A DNA stretch of 64,000 nucleotides from UBA7067 sp051880615 (GTDB lineage Bacteria; Bacillota; Clostridia; Oscillospirales; Acutalibacteraceae): NCBI GenBank assembly GCA_051880615.1, contig JBJEOH010000041.1, positions 186,001 to 250,000 of the forward strand. Direction: 5' to 3'. Positions 25,474-33,217 of the stretch are shown one piece after another (the stretch's first letter is position 1; every line of letters begins with the position of its first letter). The notes below the pieces were generated by a model. That model saw only the letters and a program-made list of their open reading frames with translations, was not told the origin of the DNA and ran no database searches. A program made the translations under genes and the position numbers.

Positions 25474-26727
25474 GTGTCAAAGCTGGTAATTGAGGGTCGC
25501 AGAAGGCTCAGCGGAAGGGTTGAAGTTCAGGGTGCTAAAAACAGTGCCTTGCCGATTCTGGCTGCGACATTGCTGACGCACGATTGCAGTGTCATAAACA
25601 ACTGTCCTAATCTTTCGGATGTTGAAATTACGCTGAATATATTGCGCTATCTCGGATGTACAGCCCTGCTTGACGGAAACACCGTATCTGTTGATACAAA
25701 ATGCGCCGATAAATATGACATACCCGATGAGCTGATGCGCGCAATGCGTTCATCAATTATTTTTCTGGGTGCACTTATTTCGCGCTTTGGTAAGGCAAGA
25801 CTTACTTTCCCGGGCGGCTGTGAGCTTGGACCTCGTCCTATCGACCTGCATCTGAAGGCACTCAGAATGATGGGTGTTGAAATATCGGAGCAGCACGGTG
25901 TGATTGAGTGCAGTGCGCCTGACGGAATACACGGCGCAAAAATTACGCTGTCATTTCCAAGTGTAGGCGCTACCGAAAACATTATGCTTGCCGCAGTAAC
26001 AGCCGACGGCACAACGACTATCACAAATGCAGCCAGAGAGCCTGAAATCTGCGACCTTGCCGATTGCTTAAACAGCTTCGGTGCGAACATTTCAGGAGCA
26101 GGCGAGGGCACTGTGGTAATCGACGGAGTTGATTCCTTAAGCGGAGCAATGCACACAATAATTCCGGACAGAATCGCGGCGGCTACATATATGGCTGCGA
26201 CGGCTGCAACAGGCGGCAGAGTGCTAATAGACAGGGTGGTGCCGTCTCACTTAAGCGGGATAATACCTGTTTTTGAGGAAAGCGGCTGTTCGGTTAAGCA
26301 AAGGGGAAATTCGATTTTAATTGACGCACCGCACAGGCTAAAGGCTGTCAACCTTATCCGCACAATGCCGTATCCCGGCTTCCCGACAGATGCTCAACCT
26401 CCGCTGATGGCTATGCTTGCTGCTGCAAAGGGAACGGGTATATTTGTTGAAAATATATTTGAAAACCGCTATAAGCACACGAGCAGTCTTGAGAGAATGG
26501 GTGCGAAAATCTATATAGAAGGAAAGGTTGCAGTGGTCGAGGGTGTGCCTGAGCTTTACGGAGCAAAGGTATCTGCTTCTGATTTGCGCGGAGGTGCCGC
26601 GCTTATTGTTGCCGGACTCAACGCCGGCGGCAAAACCGAAATAAACGATATACATTATATAGAAAGAGGATATGAAAGTATTGAGCTTTCATTATCACGG
26701 CTTGGAGCTTCAATAAAAAAGTTGTAA
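25474..26727 (+). CDS. murA: UDP-N-acetylglucosamine 1-carboxyvinyltransferase MurA
   Basis: First committed step of peptidoglycan synthesis, transferring enolpyruvate from PEP to UDP-GlcNAc; target of fosfomycin. About 417 residues with the duplicated EPSP-synthase fold, GAKNSALPILAA at the N-terminus, the active-site cysteine in FPGGCELGPRPIDLH and the PYPGFPTDAQPP segment. The GTG at 25474 is preferred because AAGGGG lies nine bases upstream; a GTG at 25465 would overlap that site. The presence of cysteine rather than aspartate predicts fosfomycin-binding capacity. It is followed after 18 bp by ftsQ. Confidence 0.94.
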   Translation: MSKLVIEGRRRLSGRVEVQGAKNSALPILAATLLTHDCSVINNCPNLSDVEITLNILRYLGCTALLDGNTVSVDTKCADKYDIPDELMRAMRSSIIFLGALISRFGKARLTFPGGCELGPRPIDLHLKALRMMGVEISEQHGVIECSAPDGIHGAKITLSFPSVGATENIMLAAVTADGTTTITNAAREPEICDLADCLNSFGANISGAGEGTVVIDGVDSLSGAMHTIIPDRIAAATYMAATAATGGRVLIDRVVPSHLSGIIPVFEESGCSVKQRGNSILIDAPHRLKAVNLIRTMPYPGFPTDAQPPLMAMLAAAKGTGIFVENIFENRYKHTSSLERMGAKIYIEGKVAVVEGVPELYGAKVSASDLRGGAALIVAGLNAGGKTEINDIHYIERGYESIELSLSRLGASIKKL

Positions 26728-26745
26728 AGTTGTGGGGAAGATAAA

Positions 26746-28203
26746 ATGAAAAAGAATAATGCAAGCGAAAGAAATGAAAAGCCAACAAAAAACAGGAAAA
26801 GACCTCCGGAAGACATTGAAAAAATGAGAGCTTCAGGCGGCTCGCGCACTAAAAGAAAAGAGTATATTCCGCAGGAATCATTTGATGATGCGCCTGTGAG
26901 AAAAAGAAATTCCGACGGTGCTAAACGACAGACAACTGATAAAGCAAAACGGAAAAAATCATCGACTGACTCTAAATCGAAAAAAAGCAAAGTCAAGGCT
27001 AAAAAAGGCTTTGATGATACAAACTCGATTGACAGCAAGGATTACGGTGACGATTTTTACACCGATGAGCTTGAGCTGAAAAGAAAGAGAGCAAGACAAA
27101 AGATAGATGAAAGGCAGCTGCCTGAAATTGACATTGAAAAAAAGCCGCTGTCGCACAAAAAGCGTAAGCTTAAAAATATCGGAGTTGCAGCGTCTATTAT
27201 CTCTATCATACTTATTATAGGTATAGTTTTGTCGCTTACGGTGTTTTTCCGCAGTGAACAGTTCACTGTTGAAGGTGCCGAGCATTATTCTGCACAGGAC
27301 ATAATTGATGCAAGCGGAATGAGGCTTGGCGAAAACCTGTTTTTGAGCGACAAGGGTGCAGGAGAGGAAAGAATAGAAAGCTCACTTCCGTATGTGGAAG
27401 AAGCTAAAATCTCAATTAAAATTCCGAACACAATGGTAATAACCATTACCGAGAGCCAGCCTGCCTTTATTTTTCAAAACGGCAGCGAGTACATAATAGT
27501 AAGCTCACAAGGTAAGGTTATGGAAAAGGTAAAAGGCACAGCTGAAAAGTATGATGCCCCTGTGGTGCTTGGCTGTACCGTTAAGAGTGCTGATTTGGGA
27601 AAGGAAATTACATTTAAGGAATCGGGTATTCTTTCTATATTAAAGGGGATTGCCGAGGGACTTTCCGTGAATGAGTTTTCCGGAATTAAAGAGATTGATA
27701 TAACCAACACTGCGAGAATCTGCCTTAACTACTCTAACAGAATAAAAATAGTTCTGGGACTTCCCGAGGATATAAGCTACAAGCTTAAAACCGCAAAAAT
27801 AATTATCAGCGAAAAACTGTCTGAGACCGACGCAGGCGAGCTTGATGTTTCCGGCTGCAAGGGTGAGAGCAAGGCATCATACTTTGATCCTGACCCGAGC
27901 ATTTATATAGAGAAAAGAACACAGGCTACTCAGAGTGCTGCCGAAGCACCCACAGATGCGGCAACTCAAGCTCAGACTCAGACGGAAACCGCAACTGATG
28001 CAACGCAGGACGATTATTCCCTCGGTGTACCCGCGTATGAATACCCGACCGATGAGTACGGAAACATAATCTATGATAATGACGATGGAAACAGCGATGA
28101 GAATGATTACGATAACGGCTATGATAACAGCGGAGACTATAATTATGATAACAGCGATTTTGAGGATTCTGATAATCCGTATTCCGTCGATGACTATCAG
28201 TAA
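26746..28203 (+). CDS. ftsQ: FtsQ/DivIB-type cell division protein with acidic tail
   Basis: Bitopic divisome protein of 485 residues. A very basic, lysine-rich cytoplasmic region of about 140 residues precedes one membrane helix (IGVAASIISIILIIGIVLSL, about 145-165) and a POTRA domain (FTVEGAEHYSAQDIIDASGM). The beta domain follows (KIPNTMVITITESQPAFIFQ). The C-terminus adds a T/A/Q-rich linker and a D/N/Y-rich tail of about 60 residues (NDDGNSDENDYDNGYDNSGD). Position between murA and ftsZ agrees with ftsQ. DivIB proteins do carry variable tails, but the size and composition here are unusual. Confidence 0.85.
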   Translation: MKKNNASERNEKPTKNRKRPPEDIEKMRASGGSRTKRKEYIPQESFDDAPVRKRNSDGAKRQTTDKAKRKKSSTDSKSKKSKVKAKKGFDDTNSIDSKDYGDDFYTDELELKRKRARQKIDERQLPEIDIEKKPLSHKKRKLKNIGVAASIISIILIIGIVLSLTVFFRSEQFTVEGAEHYSAQDIIDASGMRLGENLFLSDKGAGEERIESSLPYVEEAKISIKIPNTMVITITESQPAFIFQNGSEYIIVSSQGKVMEKVKGTAEKYDAPVVLGCTVKSADLGKEITFKESGILSILKGIAEGLSVNEFSGIKEIDITNTARICLNYSNRIKIVLGLPEDISYKLKTAKIIISEKLSETDAGELDVSGCKGESKASYFDPDPSIYIEKRTQATQSAAEAPTDAATQAQTQTETATDATQDDYSLGVPAYEYPTDEYGNIIYDNDDGNSDENDYDNGYDNSGDYNYDNSDFEDSDNPYSVDDYQ

Positions 28204-28240
28204 TGATGCTTATTTTGTGAATGGTGATTGCAAAATTTGA

Positions 28241-28280
28241 CTCAAATAATCTCATTTATTTGAGAAATCTCATATATTTG
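28241..28280 (+). repeat. Direct and inverted repeats before ftsZ
   Basis: AATCTCATTTATTTG at 28248-28262 recurs as AATCTCATATATTTG at 28266-28280, an 18-bp period with one mismatch. The first overlaps a perfect 9-bp inverted repeat, CTCAAATAA (28241-28249) with TTATTTGAG (28256-28264). Candidate regulator sites or a 3'-end hairpin of the ftsQ message. A TATAAT at 28354-28359 may be the ftsZ -10. Confidence 0.45.
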
Positions 28281-28447
28281 CGAAAAACGGAAAAAAATCT
28301 GTAAAACGCTATTGAATTTTTTATTCTTTTGTGTTAAATTTATAAGGTAGCAGTATAATGGTTGTGAGTATACACAGCTAAATTTTATTTTAGAAAACTA
28401 AGAATTAATTTTTATGTCGTCTTTGCGACGTATAGGAGGAAGTTTAA

Positions 28448-29575
28448 ATGGCATTTGAGATTGAAAAAGAGTTTGGCAACGATATTCCCGTTATTAAGGT
28501 AATAGGCGTTGGCGGCGGCGGTGGAAACGCTGTGAACCGAATGGTGAAGATGGGCGTTCAGTGCGTGGAATTTGTTGCGATTAATACAGACGACCATGTT
28601 CTTCAGTTCTCCAGTGCCGGCACAAAGATTAAGATTGGCGAAAAGATTACTCACGGCAAGGGCGCTGGCTCAAAGCCTGAGGTTGGCAGACAGGCTGCCG
28701 AGGAAAACAGAGAAGAGATTGAAGCTGTTCTTAAGGATACCGATATGGTATTTATTACAGCCGGTATGGGCGGCGGCACAGGCACAGGTGCTGCTCCGAT
28801 AGTTGCTGAGATTGCAAAGTCAATGGGTATTCTGACAACTGCAATCGTTACAAAGCCGTTTGGCTTTGAGGGCAAGAAGAGAATGGAGCAGGCTGAGGCA
28901 GGTATTGCAGCTCTCAGAGAAAATGTTGATTCACTTATCGTTGTTCCCAACGAAAGATTAAAATATGCAAGCGAGCAGAGAATTACTCTTAAAAACGCAT
29001 TTGAGCTTGCTGATGATGTTCTCCGTCAGGGCGTTCAGAGTATTTCAGACCTTATCCTTATTCCGGGTCTTGTAAACCTCGACTTTGCAGATGTTACAGC
29101 AATTATGCATGACGCAGGCTATGCTCATATGGGTATCGGCTATGCAACAGGTAAGGACAAGGCTGACGAGGCTGCAAGAATGGCTATCACAAGCCCGCTT
29201 CTTGAAACATCAATCAGCGGAGCTAAGGGCGTTATCGTAAACATTACAGCGTCACCTGACATCGGTCTTGATGAAATCGACACAGCGTCTGCTATGATTA
29301 CTGAGCAGGCTGATCCGGATGCAAACATCATCTGGGGTGCTGTTCTTGATGAGAATATGGAGGACGAGATGAGCGTTACCGTTATTGCAACAGGCTTTGG
29401 CGGTAGCAACGACAGCACAATGCGCGACCCGAGAAGCAGAAACAGAGCTTCTTCAAGAAATAATGATTCGTTCAGAACTGCTCCTGCAAAGGAAGCTCCG
29501 AAAAAGCCGTCTGCTGATGTAGCTGATGATGACGATTCATACTATGACATTATGTCAATCTTCAACCGTAAATAA
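28448..29575 (+). CDS. ftsZ: Cell division GTPase FtsZ
   Basis: Tubulin homologue forming the Z ring (375 residues). GTP-binding signatures VGGGGGNAVNRM near residue 20 and GGGTGTGAAP near 107, the synergy-loop DFADVTAIMHDAGYAHMGIG and the C-terminal linker. The tail ends YYDIMSIFNRK, which corresponds to the conserved C-terminal peptide that binds FtsA/SepF-type anchors. AGGAGG ribosome binding site. ftsA is not upstream. Confidence 0.97.
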   Translation: MAFEIEKEFGNDIPVIKVIGVGGGGGNAVNRMVKMGVQCVEFVAINTDDHVLQFSSAGTKIKIGEKITHGKGAGSKPEVGRQAAEENREEIEAVLKDTDMVFITAGMGGGTGTGAAPIVAEIAKSMGILTTAIVTKPFGFEGKKRMEQAEAGIAALRENVDSLIVVPNERLKYASEQRITLKNAFELADDVLRQGVQSISDLILIPGLVNLDFADVTAIMHDAGYAHMGIGYATGKDKADEAARMAITSPLLETSISGAKGVIVNITASPDIGLDEIDTASAMITEQADPDANIIWGAVLDENMEDEMSVTVIATGFGGSNDSTMRDPRSRNRASSRNNDSFRTAPAKEAPKKPSADVADDDDSYYDIMSIFNRK

Positions 29576-29592
29576 TAACTGCGATATATAGC

Positions 29593-29623
29593 AAAGAGGC
29601 TGCCAAACGGCAGCCTCTTTTTA
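29593..29623 (+). terminator. Terminator of the dcw cluster
   Basis: AAAGAGGCTGCC (29593-29604) and GGCAGCCTCTTT (29609-29620) with a 4-nt loop followed by TT. Strong intrinsic terminator 18 bp after ftsZ. Confidence 0.92.
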
Positions 29624-29637
29624 GTGGAGTGATTAAT

Positions 29638-30129
29638 ATGGATGATAAACTGAATAAATTGTTTCTTGAGATGACGGCGTATTTCAAGGGCGACAAAAAG
29701 CGCATCTGCCACTTCACAAAGGTTCATTCCTTTGCCACACTTATCTCCTCTCTTGAGGGCATAGACAGTGATACAAAATATATCCTTGAAGCCGCCGCAC
29801 TTGTGCACGACATCGGCATAAAGCCGTCGGAGGAAAAATACGGCACCTGCACAGGAAAACAGCAGGAGCTTGAGGGCCCGCCTGTGGCGGAGAAGATGCT
29901 CAGAAACCTTGATTTTTCTGATGAGGTTATAAGCCGAGTAAAATACCTTGTCGCACATCATCACACCTATGATTGCATAGACGGCATTGACTATCAGATT
30001 CTTGTCGAGGCAGATTTTATCGTAAATATGGACGAGGATGAAATGAGTATTGACGCAATCAACAAGTGCGTTGACAGGATTTTTAAGACAAAGACGGGCA
30101 TTGAAATATGCAGGAATATGTTTATGTAG
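29638..30129 (+). CDS. HD-domain phosphohydrolase
   Basis: A 163-residue single-domain protein with the HD signature: HSFATLI, EAAALVHDIGIKPSEEKYG (HD pair), VAHHHTYD and VEADFIVNMDED, consistent with a metal-dependent phosphohydrolase. Substrate unknown; similar stand-alone HD proteins act on nucleotides or are uncharacterised. GTGGAGTG is the ribosome binding site for ATG 29638. It follows the ftsZ terminator by only 15 bp, so it is either read-through or uses a promoter overlapping the ftsZ 3' end. It ends at a bidirectional terminator. Confidence 0.8.
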   Translation: MDDKLNKLFLEMTAYFKGDKKRICHFTKVHSFATLISSLEGIDSDTKYILEAAALVHDIGIKPSEEKYGTCTGKQQELEGPPVAEKMLRNLDFSDEVISRVKYLVAHHHTYDCIDGIDYQILVEADFIVNMDEDEMSIDAINKCVDRIFKTKTGIEICRNMFM

Positions 30130-30155
30130 CTTTTCAAATTTTAGGCTTAAATACT

Positions 30156-30188
30156 AAAGGGACACTTCGTCTTTTGAAGTGTCCCTTT
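30156..30188. terminator. Bidirectional terminator
   Basis: AAAGGGACACTTC (30156-30168) and GAAGTGTCCCTTT (30176-30188), perfect 13-bp stem with 7-nt loop, between convergent genes. Confidence 0.9.
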
Positions 30189-30200
30189 GAAATTATAGTG

Positions 30201-31028
30201 TTATAATGAGTCTATTCCTGTAACCGTTGGCTCTGTAACATCAGATTGCGGTTCAGTAGGCGGTTCTGTTTCCGGCAGTGTAGGTTCTTCAGTTTGGGGT
30301 TCGGTCGGTGCTTCTGTCTGCGGCTCAGTCGGAGGTTCTGTCGGAGCGACCGTTTCAGGCTCTGTTGGCTCAGATGTGGGAGTTTCGGTTTCAGTCTGAG
30401 TTTCAGACTGGGTTTCCGTTACTGCTGTGTCAGCAGTCGGAGCAGTTGGTTGTGTACTGCCGTTTTTATTTCCCATAAATGCAACAAGAAGAATAATTGT
30501 CGCTATCACAGCAACAACCGCTATGACTGCGGTTACAATAACAGGTGCATTGCTGTTCTTCTTCTTTTCGTTTCTTGTCTGTGTATAGGTAAAGGGTGAT
30601 GGTGCAGGCGTGTATTCATCAACAATAGGTGAATCAAAGCCATCGTTATATCTTGAAACATCATAACCGCAGTAAGGACAAACGCTCTGCCCGCGGTTGA
30701 GCGGCTGATTACAGTTCGGGCAGACCTTCCTGATATGCGGCTCCTCTTTCTTCTCAGGAGCGTTTTTATGGCTATTGATGTTTACTACTGCTCCGTTGTT
30801 GTTTGCGTTATCAGCGTTGTGCTGAGAGTGGCTGTAAATATTGTTGTCAGGGTCGCTGTCACCGCTGAAATTATGAACTGCAGAAAAGTCAATCGGGTCT
30901 TTGTCAAAATCATCGTCTAAATAGCCGTCGTTGTAATCGCTTTTCTCTTCCTCAATTTTTGCACCGCAGTTTGAGCAAAAATTCTCGCCTTCCTTCAGAA
31001 CTGCATTACATTTGCTGCAAAATCTCAT
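30201..31028 (-). CDS. Double zinc-ribbon membrane protein with Pro/Thr/Glu-rich exterior
   Basis: About 275 residues. Two zinc ribbons (C4-C7...C18-C21 in FCSKCNAVLKEGENFCSNCG; a second pair in VCPNCNQPLNRGQSVCPYCG near residue 102) separated by an Asn/Asp-rich spacer, then a membrane helix (APVIVTAVIAVVAVIATIIL, about 165-190), and an outer tail built of TEP/PTEPQ repeats. Such zinc-ribbon-plus-helix proteins are common in Clostridia and uncharacterised; the tail may span or attach to the wall. The start MRFCSKC (31028) is chosen over a TTG at 31049 because AAAGGA lies before it. Confidence 0.78.
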   Translation of the reverse strand: MRFCSKCNAVLKEGENFCSNCGAKIEEEKSDYNDGYLDDDFDKDPIDFSAVHNFSGDSDPDNNIYSHSQHNADNANNNGAVVNINSHKNAPEKKEEPHIRKVCPNCNQPLNRGQSVCPYCGYDVSRYNDGFDSPIVDEYTPAPSPFTYTQTRNEKKKNSNAPVIVTAVIAVVAVIATIILLVAFMGNKNGSTQPTAPTADTAVTETQSETQTETETPTSEPTEPETVAPTEPPTEPQTEAPTEPQTEEPTLPETEPPTEPQSDVTEPTVTGIDSL

Positions 31029-31158
31029 AGCTATACCATTCCTTTCCAAGACTATGCTTTAGTAAATGCTAAGCATACTATACACTTTATTTCATCTTAT
31101 GTCAAACGGAATAATATAATACTTAGCTTATGTTGTTTCTTTTTTTGCGTAATTTTAC

Positions 31159-31187
31159 TTGACAAATCGCATAAGTTATCATATAAT
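31159..31187 (+). promoter_or_regulatory. Consensus promoter of tRNA-Gly
   Basis: TTGACA (31159-31164), 17-bp spacer, TATAAT (31182-31187): a perfect sigma-A consensus, as usual for stable RNA genes, starting about seven bases later and about 15 bp before the tRNA. Confidence 0.9.
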
Positions 31188-31209
31188 AAATAAAGTAATC
31201 ACGCCACTT

Positions 31210-31285
31210 GCGGATGTAGCTCATCTGGTAGAGCGCCACCTTGCCAAGGTGGAGGTAGCGAGTTCGAGCCTCGTCATCCGCTCCA
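31210..31285 (+). tRNA. tRNA-Gly (anticodon GCC)
   Basis: 76-nt cloverleaf: acceptor GCGGATG pairs with CATCCGC, D arm AGCTCATCTGGTAGAGC, anticodon arm CCACCTTGCCAAGGTGG with GCC at the centre, T arm with GTTCGAGCC. Discriminator U and the encoded CCA at 31283-31285. It decodes GGC and GGU. Confidence 0.96.
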
Positions 31286-31298
31286 TATTTGACTTTAC

Positions 31299-31326
31299 GG
31301 ATAGAGCTTGCTCTATCCTATTTTTA
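31299..31326 (+). terminator. Terminator of tRNA-Gly
   Basis: GGATAGAGC (31299-31307) with GCTCTATCC (31310-31318), followed by TATTTTTAT. Confidence 0.85.
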
Positions 31327-31353
31327 TACTAAAATGAAATTGGAGGGGTAACA

Positions 31354-32184
31354 TTGGCGGCAGATTTACATTGCCACACCAAATTATCTGACGGCAGCGT
31401 ACCTGTTGATGAGCTTATTACGCTTGCAAAGGGCAGCGGACTGAGTGCAATAGCGCTTACCGACCATGACACCTTCAGAGGAGTAAAAACGGCTCAGAGT
31501 TTGGGTGAGAGTGTTGGGCTTGAGGTTATCCCCGGTGCTGAGGTTTCATGCTTTGACAATAAAAGGCACAGGCTCGTGCATATACTTTGTTATTATCCCG
31601 ACAAGCCTGAGGTGTTCGACAAGGTTTTTGCCGACATTGCAGAAAGCCGGAAAAAAGAGGTAACTCTTGCGCTTGAAAAAATAATGAAGTATTATCCGAT
31701 AACTCCGGAAATGGTTGCGCGCAGAGCACAGGGCAGCGTGACGATTTTCAAGCAGCATATAATGCACACACTGCTTGATTCGGGGTATACCGATAAAATC
31801 TACGGCGAGCTGTATAAAGAGCTGTTTGGCTACAAAACCGGAATAGCACGCACCAATATTGAGTACCCCGACGCATTTGAAATACTCGATATGATTCACC
31901 TTTCAGGCGGTATTGCGGTGCTTGCTCACCCGTCAGTTTACGATTCGCTCGACCTTTTGCCGGAGCTTGCTGAAAAAGGACTTGACGGAGTTGAATATAA
32001 TTTCCCTCGCAGAAAGCCCGGCGAGGATAAGGTGATTGAAGAAATCGCAGAAAATTATAATCTCATAAAAACAGGCGGAACTGATTTTCACGGCGGCAGC
32101 ACAAGCCATGTTCACCCGATAGGCACTTGTACGACTGATGATGATCAGCTGATAAGGCTGAAAAAGCTCAAGAAATTAATTTGA
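31354..32184 (+). CDS. PHP-domain phosphoesterase
   Basis: Metal-dependent phosphoesterase of the PHP family (276 residues). Motif I ADLHCHTKLSDGS, motif II ALTDHDTFRG, VIPGAEVSC, the VLAHPSVYD histidine and the C-terminal GGTDFHGGS supply the trinuclear metal site. YciV/TrpH-like relatives are 5'-3' exoribonucleases or 3',5'-nucleotide phosphatases, so a role in RNA or pAp turnover is possible. The start codon is TTG at 31354, supported by GGAGGGG six bases upstream. It follows the tRNA terminator closely; its promoter is not obvious. The next gene starts 14 bp later. Confidence 0.82.
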   Translation: MAADLHCHTKLSDGSVPVDELITLAKGSGLSAIALTDHDTFRGVKTAQSLGESVGLEVIPGAEVSCFDNKRHRLVHILCYYPDKPEVFDKVFADIAESRKKEVTLALEKIMKYYPITPEMVARRAQGSVTIFKQHIMHTLLDSGYTDKIYGELYKELFGYKTGIARTNIEYPDAFEILDMIHLSGGIAVLAHPSVYDSLDLLPELAEKGLDGVEYNFPRRKPGEDKVIEEIAENYNLIKTGGTDFHGGSTSHVHPIGTCTTDDDQLIRLKKLKKLI

Positions 32185-32198
32185 TAGGAGAGATTACT

Positions 32199-32450
32199 TT
32201 GAAATTTCAGTATAAGCCAAGAGGAGTATGCTCACAGAGCATAGAGCTTGATATGGACGGTGATATAATTAAGAATGTGAAATTCTACGGCGGCTGTAAC
32301 GGCAACCTCAAGGGCATAGGCGCTCTTGTAAAGGGTATGCAGGCGCAGGAGGTTATCAAGCGCTGCAGCGGTATAAGGTGCGGAATGAAGAGCACATCTT
32401 GTCCCGACCAGCTGGCGGCTGCTCTTGAAGAGTACCTTACAACAAAATAA
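32199..32450 (+). CDS. TSCPD-domain (TIGR03905-type) protein
   Basis: An 83-residue protein starting MKFQYKPRGVCSQSIELDMD and ending in the motif CGMKSTSCPDQLAAALEEYL. TSCPD is the domain-defining motif, found alone in small Firmicute proteins and at the end of some ribonucleotide reductases; its cysteines (C11, C31, C54, C60, C66 region) suggest metal binding. Start TTG at 32199 has AGGAGAG upstream; a TTG at 32181 would overlap the preceding gene. Function unknown. Confidence 0.85.
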   Translation: MKFQYKPRGVCSQSIELDMDGDIIKNVKFYGGCNGNLKGIGALVKGMQAQEVIKRCSGIRCGMKSTSCPDQLAAALEEYLTTK

Positions 32451-32460
32451 TGACATAACA

Positions 32461-32498
32461 AAACTGCGGAGGATAATCTTGTTCCTCCGCAGTTTTTA
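32461..32498. terminator. Bidirectional terminator
   Basis: AAACTGCGGAGGA (32461-32473) with TCCTCCGCAGTTT, followed by T residues, between the TSCPD gene and the convergent mntP. Confidence 0.88.
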
Positions 32499-32504
32499 AG
32501 TTTG

Positions 32505-33071
32505 TTAAAAGCTTATTACACCTAAATGCTCAAGTAAAATCTTGGCACCCATCAAAATCAGTATCACTCCGCCGGCAATTTCGGCCTTGCTTTTGAACCT
32601 TGTCCCGAACAGGCTGCCGATTTTTATTCCGACCGCTGAAAAAATAAAGGTGATTATGCCGATGAATAATACAGCGTACCATATGTTTACATCAAGAAAG
32701 GCAAATGTAATTCCGATTGCGAGTGCATCAATGCTTGTGGCTATCGCAAGCAGCAGCATGTTTTTAAAATCCATCGCCGCCTCGGTTGTTTCCTCCTCGT
32801 CCGACAGCGCTTCCTTTATCATCTTGGCGCCGAGCAGGAAAAGTAAAATAAAAGCAACCCAGTGGTCGAATGCCGAAATATAGTCCTTGAACCAATAGCC
32901 GCAGAAAAATCCGATTACAGGCATCAGCGCCTGAAAGCCGCCAAACCATAGTCCCGCTTTTACACTGTGCCTTAGTTTTACATCATTAAGCGCAAGACCC
33001 TTGCATATTGACACCGCAAAGGCGTCCATTGACAGTCCTACCGCAATCAAAAACAGCTCTAAAATTCCCAA
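32505..33071 (-). CDS. mntP: Manganese efflux pump MntP
   Basis: Six-helix membrane exporter of 188 residues. The duplicated family motifs with acidic residues are present: LSMDAFAVSICKG in the first half and ATSIDALAIGITFAF in the second, each with a helix aspartate. Length is typical. It is monocistronic, with a consensus promoter framed by a 10-bp inverted repeat (33101-33142). The leader is only about 30 nt, too short for the Mn riboswitch that often controls mntP. Confidence 0.92.
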   Translation of the reverse strand: MGILELFLIAVGLSMDAFAVSICKGLALNDVKLRHSVKAGLWFGGFQALMPVIGFFCGYWFKDYISAFDHWVAFILLFLLGAKMIKEALSDEEETTEAAMDFKNMLLLAIATSIDALAIGITFAFLDVNIWYAVLFIGIITFIFSAVGIKIGSLFGTRFKSKAEIAGGVILILMGAKILLEHLGVISF

Positions 33072-33100
33072 CTATATTCATTCCTTTCGGTAAGAGTGTA

Positions 33101-33142
33101 ACTCATATTGTACTTTTTTTGCTTTGCAATGTCAATATGAGT
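33101..33142 (-). promoter_or_regulatory. mntP promoter framed by an inverted repeat
   Basis: On the minus strand TTGACA (33135-33130), 17-bp spacer, TACAAT (33112-33107). ACTCATATTG (33101-33110) and CAATATGAGT (33133-33142) are perfect 10-bp inverted copies 22 bp apart; one covers the -10, the other reaches into the -35. This looks like an operator pair for a dimeric repressor acting on the promoter. Confidence 0.65.
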
Positions 33143-33161
33143 CATAAATTTACAAAAATTA

Positions 33162-33190
33162 TTGAATTTATGGTTGGTAAATGATATAAT
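33162..33190 (+). promoter_or_regulatory. Promoter of the small sorting-signal protein
   Basis: TTGAAT (33162-33167), 17-bp spacer, TATAAT (33185-33190) preceded by TGA (extended -10). Start near 33197, leader of about 20 nt. Confidence 0.7.
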
Positions 33191-33217
33191 ATTTACATAA
33201 TCACTGGGGGTGTTAAA

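Noticed and set aside
30246..30599. 117-codon plus-strand frame opposite the TEP-repeat gene
   Set aside because: It is the mirror of the repetitive coding sequence and shows only Arg/Phe/Cys bias.
33072..33106. Mn (yybP-ykoY) riboswitch before mntP
   Set aside because: The mapped promoter leaves a leader of only about 30 nt.
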